NCBI GenBank assembly: GCA_960531495.1
Contig: OY482859.1
Location: 29,447,112 to 29,511,111, forward strand
Direction of reading: 5' to 3'
DNA from: Zeus faber
Lineage: Eukaryota > Chordata > Actinopteri > Zeiformes > Zeidae
DNA: 64,000 nucleotides
Part shown: piece after piece, positions 10,182 through 20,816 of the stretch
How positions within the stretch are numbered: the stretch's first letter is position 1
How the letters are laid out: the number at the start of each line of letters is the position of its first letter
Position numbers and translations under genes: made by a program
The notes under the pieces: generated by a model
What the model was told of the DNA's origin: nothing
The model's input: the letters and a program-made list of their open reading frames with translations, nothing else
Databases searched by the model: none

Positions 10182-10914
10182 CTACGGAAACAAAACATTG
10201 CAGAAGCCACAGGGTTACATAAAGTCAGGCGATCGATCCAAAGGCAATGGATAGCCTTGCACAGACTGCAAAAACAAACATTTTTAAAGAGAGTGAAAGG
10301 AAGGCCATCTTGGTACAAGGAACACAAAACATTCTCATGAGGTATTTTCAGGTCTCTTGACAAGCTAATTCATATAGAAGACAAACAGAGTGGGACACAC
10401 TGCGAAAAATAAAATGTTAAGCAAGAAAACACTAGATCATTTTCCCTCCCCAATTGACAGGTCTAGAATTGTGCATATTAAGATTATGCAGCGAGGCTCC
10501 GTCAAACTAGGACTACTCGGAAATCCCCATTTTGAGGATTTCTTTCAGTGAGATAGGACACTTTAAAGAGAACAGCAAGTTTTTAAAGCTCTCCGCTCTG
10601 AAAGAATAACTTTCAAGAAAACATGATATTCAGATATAAAATAAGGAAAGATATATATTTTTTTAAATATGATGTTAGGGTGGACTGCTGTTTAAACTAT
10701 GAAATAATTTCCACTACAAGATTTTATTTCTATCTTTTCTATTTTTTCCATTTTCAACTCAAAATGTCTTACCGCAACTTGCAGATAATTTTGTTTGGTT
10801 ATTTGTTTCTAAATGTATTTTCTTATTATTATTATTCGATTTTTTATTGATAGATTTTGCAGCATAAAAAAATGTCCATGGTCCATTCTTCTATCGTCTG
10901 CTCTGTTGATCTTT

Positions 10915-11285
10915 TTGATAAATGAGGCGTAGCTTGGGGAACAGTTCTGTCAGACAACTCGATGGCATATGCTTCCAAGCCCATATGGGCCGGCCTATTT
11001 AAGCAGCCAATCCCTCTTGCCATACCCGCCTTGCTTCCTGCTTTGCTTGCTGTGTTGGTGCACTCCCTCCACCTCCCCTGCATCCACCTGTTGGGCGCTA
11101 TTGTTCTATCCAATGGGCGATTCAAGCTCATCACTCCTATATTTCGCACTCATTAATTGCCTATGTATTCTGTCCACCTTGCCGGAAGTGATGAGCAGTA
11201 GAACCCAGATGCCTAAACTCAAACAAACCAAAATAAATATTAATTTTAAATTAAATCTAACAGTTGTCTGTCGGAATTACATCTT
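10915..11285 (+). mobile_element. LTR-like dispersed repeat, copy 1
   Basis: Matches 25190-25585 over its length: ATAAATGAGG, TCAGACAAC, GGCC(G/A)GCCTATTTAAGCAG, CTCCCTCCACCTCCCCTGCA, CCACCTGTTGGGC, GATTC(A/G)AGCTCATCACTCC and AGTGATGAGCA. The TATTTAA box about 250 bases before an AATAAA-type signal suggests a solo LTR, but the ends were not fixed and no target duplication was found. Confidence 0.6.
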
Positions 11286-13074
11286 TTTTTAAATTTCTTG
11301 TATTTTTTAAGGAAAGTTGCTGTGCTACTCGGGAGGGTTCTGGTCAACAGAGCGTCAGGAGAGCAACAGAGACTTACAGAATTACAAGTAGGAGCAGAAT
11401 AAAAATGAAACTACAGAGACATGCTTGGCTATAGGAAACATGCAAGACGATACATACTGCGGTTTTATGGTAGAGACTACCAACATTTTTGCTAAGTTTT
11501 GGTAGTGTCTACATGTAAATATTAAATATATAAACTCTGACTATAAATATACTATAAACTGTAATACCTCCTCTTGTTCCAAAATATTTGAGTCAAAAAA
11601 GTATTGAAGTTACTGCCTGAAAGCGTAAAGATGGCATCCAAGTGAATTTCTATTAGAATTCTGTTAAAGTGATATTAACTTTGCCATTCCCTGTACTGAA
11701 TCTCGAAAGTCCGAGGTTGTGAATGGATGGTGCAGTGGTGCCACTTAAGGTGAAGGCCTCAATTAAATTCTCAATAACAAAACCTAGAAACCATGCCAAG
11801 GTTTTTTAATAATTGGCAAGGCAAATTAACAATTGGCAAGGTAAGGTGCTTAGTGTACATACAGTAAGTTATAATGTTGATCGATATTCAACTTTGACCT
11901 TCCACGCTTTTGACCAAAGCAACTTACAATAAGTATAATTTGTCTGTAGTATCAGAATAAATGCCAAATGTGGAGATTAACATCAGGGAGATTAGGGCCA
12001 TGGCTATACAGTTCAGTACTTTCCAGGAAAAATTCTACCAATGGCACTGGACCCATTATACTGTTACCATTGGTGTTTTCTTGGCTGGGGAGTGTAGTGG
12101 GTGGGCAGGGTCCAGCATTTTATGGACTCAAAGATGGGTTTTACAGAAGTGAAAGCAGCGACTTATTATACCAAATGACTGCCATAAAATGCTTGTTTTT
12201 GCAGGGCGGGAGGGGGGCAGGTTTGCTATGGGGGTACCATATACCTTCTATGATGAATGTTCTGGACTTAGATGTGTGAAATGGGTCCCCTGGTGACAAA
12301 AACAACAATAAACAACAAAAACAATGCAGACAACAAGATCTCTTTCCATCAAGAAGAGTAACCAAAGATAACGTCTTCAAAATACAAATATTCTTCCTTC
12401 ATTGCCTGAGGTTTTTTTGTTTTTTTTTCTAATTTTAAACACAAAATAAATGGAAGAAAATGTCCTTCACAATGTTATACCCAACTTTATAGTATTAGAG
12501 TACACTTTTGAATCAGTTTCAAAGGTTCTTAGACATGTTATGTGTATGCTTCAGCCATTGCATGTTCACATAGACCAAACTAAAGGCAAAAGTAACAATA
12601 TAGCGTTTGTTGGGAAAACTAATTGCAGCCCTGTATTGAACATGCTTGGACTGAAGGAAGATTGTTGCCCTAGTTTGGACATGGTTGGATAGCTGATGTA
12701 AAATTCCCAGTGCTAAATCTGCAACATAAATTATGTCTGGATCGGCCATGTCTGTTTTTCCGCGGGTGTCCACCAAAATGCCTACTATGTTTTAGGGGTG
12801 CACTTAGAATTTTAGCCCCATGCCCAATTCCATCTGTGAGATTTTAACAGGCGTTCATACAATATAGATTGATACAATATGGTGACTCTTGAATGTTGCA
12901 ATTTTTTATTTTTATTTTTTTAACCACTGGTAAGGTATTGCTGCGTTTTGATGACTGTTTATGAGAAGATGTTATGTTATATGAACAATATGGAAATGTT
13001 TTGTGGGGTTCCATGACAAGCTTAAAGGATGGGTCCCCCATTTTTCAACCCAGGCCATATTATTATTGTTGTTA

Positions 13075-13295
13075 TTAATAAATGTTGGTTACAATCATTT
13101 AGAACTGTTCATAGCACAACCTTGTTGAACGCTTTACTATTGAGAAGCTTACCATTCTGCTGCATCTTCTTACTGTACTTAAATGCAGACCAATCAAATG
13201 TTTAAGGCTTAACAAAACATGTTAAATTTCCTTAAGGAGTTGCAACAGGACGCTAAGTTAATCAATAGTAAAGCATTGAGAACGAGGCTGTGGAC
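13075..13295. mobile_element. dispersed repeat with inverted ends (MITE-like)
   Basis: The left part AGCACAACCTTGTTGAACGC TTTACTATT returns inverted at about 13264-13292 (AATAGTAAAGCATTGAG..). Related one-sided copies lie at 22990-23095 and 63578-63665, both with GCACAA(C/T)CT(T/C)GCTG.ATGC followed by TTTACTA. This is a small non-autonomous DNA element family; I cannot name it. Confidence 0.6.
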
Positions 13296-14216
13296 TTACC
13301 AGAGTTGAAAATGGCGGGAATCAACAGTCAAATGATCTCGAAATGAACGTAAGGTTTGGGTTGAAAAGTAGAGAACTTATCCATTAACTGGTTCTGTATG
13401 TGTCCCATCACAATGTCGACATACAGTCCTCCTTAAAGGCCCGTTAGAAGATAAAGTCCGTTAAGATACTGTAACCCGATCCCAGAAGCTGCTCAAGGGG
13501 CCATTATCCAATGAGATGTAGAAATTATTATTAATTATTATTATTATTATTATTATTATGATTATTATAATATATATGACACACCTCATGATAAAGACTA
13601 AATTAATAAAAAAAAAACCTCAGAAACTTATCGCATATCACCAATTCAATTTTGCTGAACGAGGCTACGACATTTATTTTTTCAGAGTAAGGTGGGTTTT
13701 TCCAAAGTTTGTCTCCGATATGTACACCAAACAAGAAGAACCGGATTCATGATGGGTGCGTAGACTGCCGACATAAACAGTGGATTGATATAAAAGTTGT
13801 TTTTTCTATTTATTAATTGCATGGAGGCAGTTTGGTGCTTGTAGTGAGGAAGCTGGTGGTCTTGTGTGGCGCGGGTGGTCTGGTGATAAAGTTGCAGCTC
13901 TAGGTTATCACTTACTATAATAATACCAATAATAATTAATAAAAGAAGGGCTTCTCTTGTCAATGGAAACCAGGTGATCTGCCATTGATGACTCTCAGTA
14001 AGCAGATCACTGATCACTACCAATAAACATATCTCTTTAGATGCGCTCTGAATATATTCATATTCACCTGCTTGGAGATTAAGATGACTGCTTTATAGCT
14101 GGGCGTGTGTAAACTTATTCAACTACACATACAACGGAGTTCAGTAAGGATCTTAGACTTAAACATGCTAAAAAAAACACACACACTTCAAGATACACAA
14201 AGAAGATAAATAATAG

Positions 14217-14430
14217 TGTGGTGTGGGGTTTTACCTAGGACTGGTGTGGCTGCTCAAACTACACCAGTCCTAGGTAAAACCTCTATCCCCACACGCCCTC
14301 AGGAGAGGAGCCCTTGTCATGACACGTATCTATCTGCTCCTGGGCTTATTCCACCTAGCAAACTCTCTACAATAAACTGTGTCTGAAACCCCGTCGTCTG
14401 TGTTTCTGTGCCGGTGGTCTAATTGTGGTT
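14217..14430 (+). repeat. solo LTR of the TGTGGTG family, copy A
   Basis: Begins TGTGGTGTGGGG, has a 21-bp inverted repeat near its start, then CTTGTCATGACACGTATC, CTGCTCCTGGGCTTATTCCA, an AATAAACTGTGTCTGAAACC poly(A) region and a CTGTGTTTCTGTGCCGGTGG tail. The order equals the complete member at 40665-40886 and partial members at 22452, 26200 and 37295 (minus). The right end has diverged, so its limit is approximate. Confidence 0.7.
14227..14281. repeat. perfect 21-bp inverted repeat
   Basis: Arm 14227-14247 (GGTTTTACCTAGGACTGGTG T) is exactly complementary to 14261-14281, with a 13-base loop containing GGCTGCTCAAACT. It lies in the promoter-proximal part of the LTR. Related LTR copies have shorter, different hairpins at the same place. 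Confidence 0.9.
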
Positions 14431-14659
14431 CTAATATACGACTTACACTTCGTTACATTTATAATATAATTTAACAGGACTCTGACATCTGATAGACGCA
14501 TGTGACGCATAGTCAGAGACAGTTAAAAATGTATTCCAAAGTAAGAACAAATTAAAATACGAAAATTATTGTTGGATCCCAAATCTTTGCTTAAACCGTG
14601 TACACGTAAGATTTAAGCACAAATCTTTTCATGAATGGCTTTTTTCAGCGCAAGAGGTC

Positions 14660-15145
14660 CTTCAAGTATAATCTTCAATCATTACAAGGCAGAGTTTTGA
14701 GTTTGAGTGAGCAAACTTGCACGTCAGCTGGGGTGTTGCAATTTGTTGGTCTACTGCAATTACATTGAAACTGAATTTCTCAGCTGTTTTAAGAAAGGCT
14801 AAACGATTAATCAAATTCAAGCCGACATCACAATTCATCGCAAGGAGGGAGAAGTCCCAGGGATGGCGATTGTAGAGAGGGAGGAATTCACATTTCGCAC
14901 ACCTGTCTCCCTCTCCCACGTTACCGACGATGCGCCTGGCAGAACACTGTTTTTATTTTACGTCTCCTAATGGAACGAAACAACTAAGTATGGAACGAAA
15001 CTGTGCGTAATGGGGACACTTTTTCCGTGCCCTCTTTAAAAAAACGTAAAAAAAAAATTGCATACTAAATCACAATATTGATCTAAAAAAAAAAAAAAAA
15101 ATCGCAACTAGATTATTTTCCCAAATCGTTCAGCCATAGTTATAA
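14660..15145 (-). mobile_element. hAT-type MITE, decayed
   Basis: On the minus strand the right end reads ATGGCTGAACGATTTGGGAA, AATAATCTAGTTGCGAT, a T run and ATCAATATTGTGATTTAGTA, a layout typical of a teleost hAT-derived repeat. Inside are two GGAACGAAACAACT/ GGAACGAAACTGTG motifs. The left limit is uncertain. Confidence 0.5.
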
Positions 15146-15228
15146 GTAGAGATTGCAGTATATTGGAGTTGGATATAATAATACCAACAATTCCTTACAT
15201 CCTCGCACATCTTAAGAGACGTCCCTAC

Positions 15229-15315
15229 CTTCCATGGGTGTGTTGGGGTCTGGCCGGTTTGCAAAAACCACGTCAACATACTCCAGCTGCAGTCTCTCCA
15301 GTGAGGCCCTGAGAC
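15229..15315 (-). CDS. kcnab2: kcnab2 core exon with FANRPD motif
   Basis: This 87-bp exon encodes [20 protein letters not shown], then PDPNTPME. The Asn in FANRP corresponds to a catalytic-site residue of the Kv-beta reductase. The acceptor is CAAAG at 15320-15316 and the donor GTAGGG starts at 15228. Phases 1 and 1 fit the neighbours. Confidence 0.95.
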
Positions 15316-15437
15316 CTTTGATTAGAAAACAGAAATTTTAAAATTATTATAGCCATAATAGCCATTATTTTGCAAAAAATATTTTGAAGAATTGTTTTTG
15401 AAAGAAAGTAAACAAAATAATAATAATCCGATCTCAC

Positions 15438-15481
15438 CTTCGATGATGTGCTTTCTAGACAATCCTCTCTCAGTTTCTGCC
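15438..15481 (-). CDS. kcnab2: kcnab2 core exon AETERGLSRKHIIE
   Basis: A 44-bp exon encoding AETERGLSRKHIIE, invariant across Kv-beta proteins. The acceptor is TTCTAG at 15487-15482 and the donor GTGAGA starts at 15437. The flanking introns are 122 and 449 bp. The segment follows the active-site lysine strand of the barrel. Confidence 0.95.
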
Positions 15482-15930
15482 CTAGAAATTAAGAGAAGGC
15501 AAACGGTAAATAATGTTCTTAATGATGCAATTTGACTTCCATCCTCTTGTGAATGCGAAATGGGGCTATTAAAAAGAAAAGTGTTTTGAGAGACCCTTAC
15601 AATTTTGTGTGCGTGCCCTTTTTGCATGGTGTAATTTTGTAGGGGAGAAGTCATCCAAGTCCTCTGTGTCCACATTTGATGCAGATATGGACCACAGATA
15701 GGCAATGACTTCAATTAATTCATTTCAGTCAGGGGTACTTAATTATCCTGTGCATTCAGGGAAACCTTCCAGCATCGCAAAAGCCTAGGTATTTGAGTCT
15801 TGTGTCTTTATGACAAGTAAAAAATAAAAACATGAAAACGGAAATTACAGTATCACAGAGTATTGCAAAGATGGCATGAAACAGAGAAATGAAGTTCTAA
15901 AGAAACAAATGAAGAGAAAGGACTACATAC
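15482..15930. other. intron of kcnab2, no recognisable feature
   Basis: 449-bp intron with normal borders. Nothing else is recognised in it. Confidence 0.7.
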
Positions 15931-15975
15931 TTTCCTCCCCAGAAGATCTTGGTGGTGATGACCAGACTAGAACGT
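15931..15975 (-). CDS. kcnab2: kcnab2 core exon with catalytic lysine
   Basis: A 45-bp exon encoding RSSLVITTKIFWGGK (first and last codons split). The Lys in ITTK is the aldo-keto reductase catalytic lysine. The acceptor is GTGTAG at 15981-15976 and the donor GTATGT starts at 15930. KIFWGG favours KCNAB2 or KCNAB3 over KCNAB1 (KLYWGG). Confidence 0.95.
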
Positions 15976-17410
15976 CTACACGAAAGAACATATTTTAAAC
16001 CACACAAAAACGTCCGTTGTACACCATATCATCATAGATACAGTTATAGGACCACAAGCAGAGCCCTTTGAGATGCTACCGTCTCCCTGGCTTTCTCTCA
16101 TCTGTATTCAAAACTTCTCTGGGTGTTGTACTCCAAGCAAGCCAAGATATTAAAGTTCCCGACTTTGGTTGTATAAAGTACCAACTAATGTTATATCTCA
16201 CATAAGCCAGTGTTTATCAACGAGCTTGCAAGGTTTGCCGTGAAATGTTTCATATTCCAATTTAAGAAATGTATAAAAAAATGGAAATTATCTGCCTTGC
16301 AATATCAAACTTGCTGTACTAATTCATCAGTTCCAGTGAGAATACCAGGGCTGTGTTCATCCATACAAGGTCAATGTTTGCACTGAAAGTGGGAACTACG
16401 AGTAGTGATGTAACATTCGACTCTCTCTGAGTTCGATTTTTTCGGACCCGTTGTCGTTTCGATTTAGTTGGTGACAAGACTTGTGAATGATGAACGAGAG
16501 TCAGAAGAGTCATTTTGGCTATGAGTTGTGAATGGAATTCTTTCAAGAATCATTTAATACTGACAACATGATTTATTTTGGTGGAATGCAAAGTGTAAGT
16601 CACTCACGTCATTCAACATCAAGTCATTCAACATTAATTATGCTAAATGGCTGGGGCTTTTTTGCCTTGGACTTATTAAAAAAATTTGTCCGCAAGGCCC
16701 AAATCGTTCATGAGTCTTGTCCTCTAGTAGGCCATAATAATATGTGTTCCACCTGCTTGTGACGCTTTTAGTGCTAACACTAAAATCGACACTAACATAA
16801 GCTATGTCCAGAGTCTGTGAATCCCAGAAACAATCAATTAATTCATTGTATGGCAACTTCATTGGTACTTAATTTCAACCTGAGTGAGTATGGCCAGATT
16901 TGAAGTGGGAAATCCATGAGGTCCTAGCTACTCCACGTCAAACAAACACATCTGATAAGTGAATGCATGCAACACTTGTCTTACTCAGCTACATCACATT
17001 GGTCCTTTAATGTGGTTCATGGGCCCAAATCGCAATCAACTGTCAAATCTCTGGATGCAGCCCACCCAAAACCAAATGATCCTGTTCACCATAGACATGG
17101 TGTAGCCAGTAGGAGATAGAGGGGCTGCGCACCATCCCATCCATCTCAGCTGAAATTAATTAGCTTTTTTATCTATCTAAACCAGATTCAGACGAGGAGG
17201 TCAATGGTTAGGTCAGCGGTTAAAACTCAATATTAGCCAAGAGTAGTATCTAGATTTGCCAACTAAAAACCTGTCTTTATATAGTAGTCTCTGGGCACTC
17301 ATCATACGACAGGTACAGGATAAGGTTATTCGATAAATATTAAACGATAATACTTATTTTTGAGGTGATAATCACACAAAAAAACTAGGGCAGAGGATCA
17401 ACCGTCCTAC
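15976..17410. other. intron of kcnab2 with decayed MITE traces
   Basis: Around 16395-16560 there is a GTAGTGATGTAACATTCGA start and repeated ATTCG/GAATC/GAACGA words like the 43.8-46.7 kb element, so probably a relic of that family. The rest is unremarkable. Confidence 0.4.
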
Positions 17411-17455
17411 CTCCATCCTTTCTTTTTGATGATGCTTCCCAAAACCAGCTCAGCT
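17411..17455 (-). CDS. kcnab2: kcnab2 core exon AELVLGSIIKKKGW
   Basis: A 45-bp exon encoding AELVLGSIIKKKGW with split codons at both ends. It is the family's AEV.LG.I.KKKGW segment. The acceptor is ATTTAG at 17461-17456 and the donor GTAGGA starts at 17410. Leu and Ser replace the mammalian KCNAB2 Val and Asn, which are mild changes. Confidence 0.94.
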
Positions 17456-17640
17456 CTAAATAAAGAGAAAAGAAAGTTAAGAATACACATACACAGAAAA
17501 CTGTAACTGTCCAAGTGTAGGTAAAACTTGACTGTGGAAAGCAGTGGTGGGTTCAGTGTATGGTGGGTTCAGTGTACGGAATGTATGAGGGTGAATGTGT
17601 ATGTGTATGTGTATGTGTATGTGTGTGTTTGTGTGTGTGT

Positions 17641-17676
<36 letters not shown>

Positions 17677-18532
17677 AGGGGGGGTCCGATCCTCCTATGG
17701 TCTAACAGCAGATGTTGCAGTTTTACCCAACGGACTAATGCTTAATGCATTCTCCATGAATTAACTTATGCCTATTTCCAGGAGGCAACAGCTGACTTCT
17801 TAACAGACTCTGATGACTCAGACAACTCAAACTCTCATGAATGCTCATGAATGCTCATGCATTTGTATATGAGAACCATGTTTGTGTGTGTGTATGTGTT
17901 TGTATGTGTATGCAAGGGAATGTGTTTCTCTGTTCAACCACAGAAAAATACCTGCCTAGTTGTATGTAAAAGACAAAATTGTTGCACTCTATCAAAACAT
18001 TTCTACTTTAACTCCACAAAATTGAGTATGCAAGTGACTAAATTGGAGTGACAATGGTCAATTCAAACCAGCAATTGCACACCTTCCCCTTATTAAATGA
18101 GGCTCAACAAAAATCCCTGGTCAGTCCAGATTAGCCCCCCTAACCTCCATTAAACTGATCAATCAATTTAGCCACTATTTTCCCTGAGCTGCCTAGCAAG
18201 GTCAATTATATAAATTTAGTGCAATGCCGCCATGCTCCGGCTTTAAGGCATTACTCCTATATCATTCAGCATCAAGATGTCTTCTTGAAAGAGGCCATTT
18301 ATTAAGTAGAAGAACTTTTTGTCTGCACACAAACTGCTTATTCAAACAAACATGTAGCTCATTCAGCTTTTTCCATACTTTGTTGTAATGTATAACTAGT
18401 CAATCAATGAGAAGTATCTGCTTAATAAATACACAATTACGCATATCAGCAGGAAAACAAATACAAATTACAAATGCAACACAAATACAATGTCAATTGT
18501 GAAGATAATGGCTCATTTCGGATCAGCATACC
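17456..18532. other. intron of kcnab2 with GT microsatellite
   Basis: A (GT)n-rich tract lies at 17591-17675, and a shorter GT-rich run at 17882-17912. Open frames of Val/Cys repeats over these tracts are artefacts. I see nothing else. Confidence 0.6.
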
Positions 18533-18676
18533 GTAATTTCCGGACTATTAAGCGCACCTGAATATAAGCCACACCCACTGAATTTTTAAAAAATATTTAT
18601 TTTGAACATAAATAAGCCGCACATTTCTATAAGCCGCAGGTGCCTAACGGTACATTGAAACAAATTCCCTTTAAAC

Positions 18677-18788
18677 AGGCTTTAACGAAAAACGGCTTGT
18701 AGCAAAAATAAATAGGCTTTAACGAAACAAGGCTTGTAACAAAAATAAATAGGCTTTAATGAAACACGGTTTGTGACAAAAATAAAAA
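18677..18788 (+). repeat. three tandem 37-bp units
   Basis: Each unit reads AGGCTTTAA(C/T)GAAA.A followed by CGGCTTGTAGCAAAAATAAA with small changes. The array lies inside the pogo element between its left end and the coding remnant. It is not a CRISPR array: the units are contiguous without spacers. Confidence 0.8.
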
Positions 18789-18820
18789 CATTAGCGGTAA
18801 ACAGTAGCCTACCAAGAAAG

Positions 18821-19300
18821 TCATTGGTCACTATCTTCCTCCTCCTGCGCACTGAAACCACTGAAGTCATCTCCTTCGGTGTCGGAGTTGAATAGCCTCA
18901 GAATTGCTTCATCAGATGTTGGATCGTTTTGATTGTCGCTCTCATCACTTTCATTCGGAGGCAAATTCCCCGCTGAGCTCATGCTGCCCTCTTCAACACG
19001 CAGCAGTCCAGCCTTTCCAAACCCGTTGATGAGAGTGGATTTTTGTGGATTCACGCTGTCAGGACCCACTGGCAGACACCACGATGGTCCACCTCTAAAA
19101 TCCTCAAACTTCATTGCGGTGGCGATTGTTTTGGCTTTCAGTCGGATCTGCACAGTTGAAACACCTCGGCCGTCTGCTCTCTGTGTGTTGACGCAGTCTT
19201 CGAGCTCATTTTCTAGTTCGGGCCATCTGCTTTTCTTCCCGCTGAAAGCTTTTGTTGTCTTTTTGTACCAAGTCAGTTCCTCACGCAGCTGTTTCCAACG
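18821..19300 (-). pseudogene. pogo transposase remnant: CENP-B-type DNA-binding domain joined to C-terminal tail
   Basis: One open frame reads through WPELENELEDCVNTQRADGR, TVQIRLKAKTIATAMKFEDF and RGGPSWC, which is the CENP-B/pogo helix-turn-helix region. It then jumps to an acidic C-terminal tail (NESDESDNQNDPTSDEAILR) and stops at TGA. The whole DDE catalytic domain, normally several hundred residues, is missing at the PSWC junction. No good ATG was identified for this frame. It is most likely a dead deletion derivative, though the frame across the junction is kept. Confidence 0.75.
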
Positions 19301-19530
19301 TCATCGACTCAATAAGGCCAAGCTCCCGTGCAGCAGCTCTATTTCCTTTTCCAACAGCCAGATCAGATCGAAAAACTGAGCACCATCACATAATGAGTTT
19401 TTTGCTCAGTTTTTTGGCGGCATGAAGCTTGTGAAAGCGGGAAAGATCCATAAATTAGCTGCATCATTGGATAAGCCGCGTGGTTCAAAGCGTGGATAAA
19501 AAGTAGCGGCTTATAGACTGGAAATAAGGG

Positions 19531-19939
19531 TAAATAATTTGTTTGCGTTGGCAGCATTGCATGTTTAATTAATAATGTTAAGCACAATTTGCAAAAAGAA
19601 AAGCAACACATCTGACCCCTTCTGCAAGAAAGACATATTTAGATGTATGCAATCAAATTGGATCAATAAATTTTTTGATAATGTAAATATTATTTATGGC
19701 TACTTTTACATATTATTTTAAATAATAATAATAATAAAAATAATAACAACAATAATGATAAATATATAATCATTATTATTGTTTGTTAATTAATACATAT
19801 ATTAATAAATGTATTAATTAATATGCATCACTTTATTTAATAAAAATATTTATTTTGTATTTAAGTCAATCAAAATAAGCAAAACAAATGGCATGTACAA
19901 TGCATGCGCACATGGCGTGCATGTGTATATCAAACTCAC
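19531..19939. other. intron of kcnab2, AT-rich
   Basis: Strongly AT-rich, with AATAAT runs at 19720-19850. No gene is seen. Confidence 0.6.
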
Positions 19940-20019
19940 TTGCCAGCAGCATAGACCTCAGCAGTGTCAAAGAGATTAATTCCGTTCTCGTAAGCTCGCG
20001 TCATCAGCTCCTCAGCCAT
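19940..20019 (-). CDS. kcnab2: kcnab2 core exon with catalytic Asp and Tyr
   Basis: This 80-bp exon encodes [20 protein letters not shown], then EVYAAG and two bases of Lys. The Asp of FDTAE and the Tyr of EVY are catalytic-site residues of the aldo-keto reductase fold. The acceptor is TTCAAG at 20025-20020 and the donor GTGAGT starts at 19939. Phases 0 and 2 agree with the neighbours. Confidence 0.95.
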
Positions 20020-20504
20020 CTTGAACCCAACATAGAGGGAAGAGGGCGCGGGGACGTCAGAAATGAGGAGGGGGGTTAGGGAAATGGTGAGAAATGATGT
20101 ATCAATAAACATCCTGGTTACATAGTTAAAAAAACAAAACTGAAGTAGTTACGATGGAATCAATCAAATTGAACACTGTTGATCAACGTTTGTTCAAAAT
20201 ATGTTCATCCTTCCATCACAGTAGCCAATGAATTTTCTGTTTCTAGAGCCACAGTAGTTTGCTTAGCCACAGTTTGCTTTGGAAGCAAAGCGTTCTGTAA
20301 AAGGAGATGTATCATATTTTCTCAAGGGTTAAACACTTTCCCCATTGGACTGCCATTGGGATTGGGAAGTTAGCGTTGTGATATGAACAATAAACAGCTA
20401 TAAACGATGGGAACCATCATTTTAATAAGGCCTGGGCTGAAAAATGGCGAACCTATCATTGAAAGGGAAATAGTTTGCTGGCATTCTCTTACATTTTCTC
20501 TTAC
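20020..20504. other. intron of kcnab2, no recognisable feature
   Basis: 485-bp intron. Nothing beyond splice signals is recognised. Confidence 0.7.
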
Positions 20505-20542
20505 CTCAACTGTTATCTGGCCCCCAAAAGTAACCCATGTGC
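20505..20542 (-). CDS. kcnab2: kcnab2 core exon GTWVTFGGQITVE
   Basis: A 38-bp exon encoding TWVTFGGQITVE after a split Gly. The TWVTFGGQI stretch is the Kv-beta cofactor-binding beginning of the barrel. Val replaces the Asp found in mammalian QITDE/QISDE. The acceptor is CTGCAG at 20548-20543 and the donor GTAAGA starts at 20504. Confidence 0.94.
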
Positions 20543-20772
20543 CTGCAGAGAGAGCAGAGGAAATTGCCATGACATCATGTGTATCATCTGTGTGTGTGTG
20601 TGTCTGTCTGAAATTTCTGCATCAGTGGTCAATAGTTCATATTGGCTGGTTTTGACTGTTCTTAATGATTAGCTTTCAATCGTTTATTCGTTAATTTACT
20701 ATCCCCAGCTGCACACTCATATAAACACGCTCTCATGATTTGCACATACAGAGAGAGAATGCGCAAACTCAC

Positions 20773-20816
20773 CTAATCCCAGACAGGAAACTCTGAGTCC
20801 AGATTTTCCCATATTT
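20773..20816 (-). CDS. kcnab2: kcnab2 first shared exon NMGKSGLRVSCLGL
   Basis: A 44-bp exon encoding NMGKSGLRVSCLGL between split Arg and Gly codons. Alternative first exons join here in phase 2. The family has NLGKSG; Met replaces Leu here. The acceptor is CAACAG at 20822-20817 and the donor GTGAGT starts at 20772. Both upstream exons end TAC AG, so each gives Tyr-Arg at the junction. Confidence 0.94.

Larger units (their letters stand above)
10182..15228. other. 5-kb intron of kcnab2
   Basis: Besides the repeats listed separately (10915, 13075, 14217, 14660) it is AT-rich intronic DNA. 11886-11935 carries a possible SINE-tail trace (CCAAAGCAACTTACAATAAG). An (ATT)n run sits at 13526-13558. 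I see no gene. Confidence 0.5.
18533..19530 (-). mobile_element. pogo-type DNA transposon, internally deleted
   Basis: A 998-bp element flanked by TA on both sides (18531-18532 and 19531-19532), as expected for Tc1/mariner/pogo insertions. The ends are imperfect inverted repeats: CCGTAATTTCCGGACTATTA on the left and, inverted, CCCTTATTTCCAGTCTATAA on the right. Inside, minus strand, is a transposase remnant (18821-19300). It sits in the intron between the kcnab2 AEL and MAE exons on the same strand as the gene. Confidence 0.85.

Noticed and set aside
17528..17764. Val/Cys-repeat open frames (also at 23.7, 26.6-27.0, 43.0 and 47.1-47.8 kb)
   Set aside because: Translations of (GT)n/(CA)n microsatellites.
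18677..18788. CRISPR-like array
   Set aside because: Three contiguous 37-bp units without spacers, in a vertebrate transposon.
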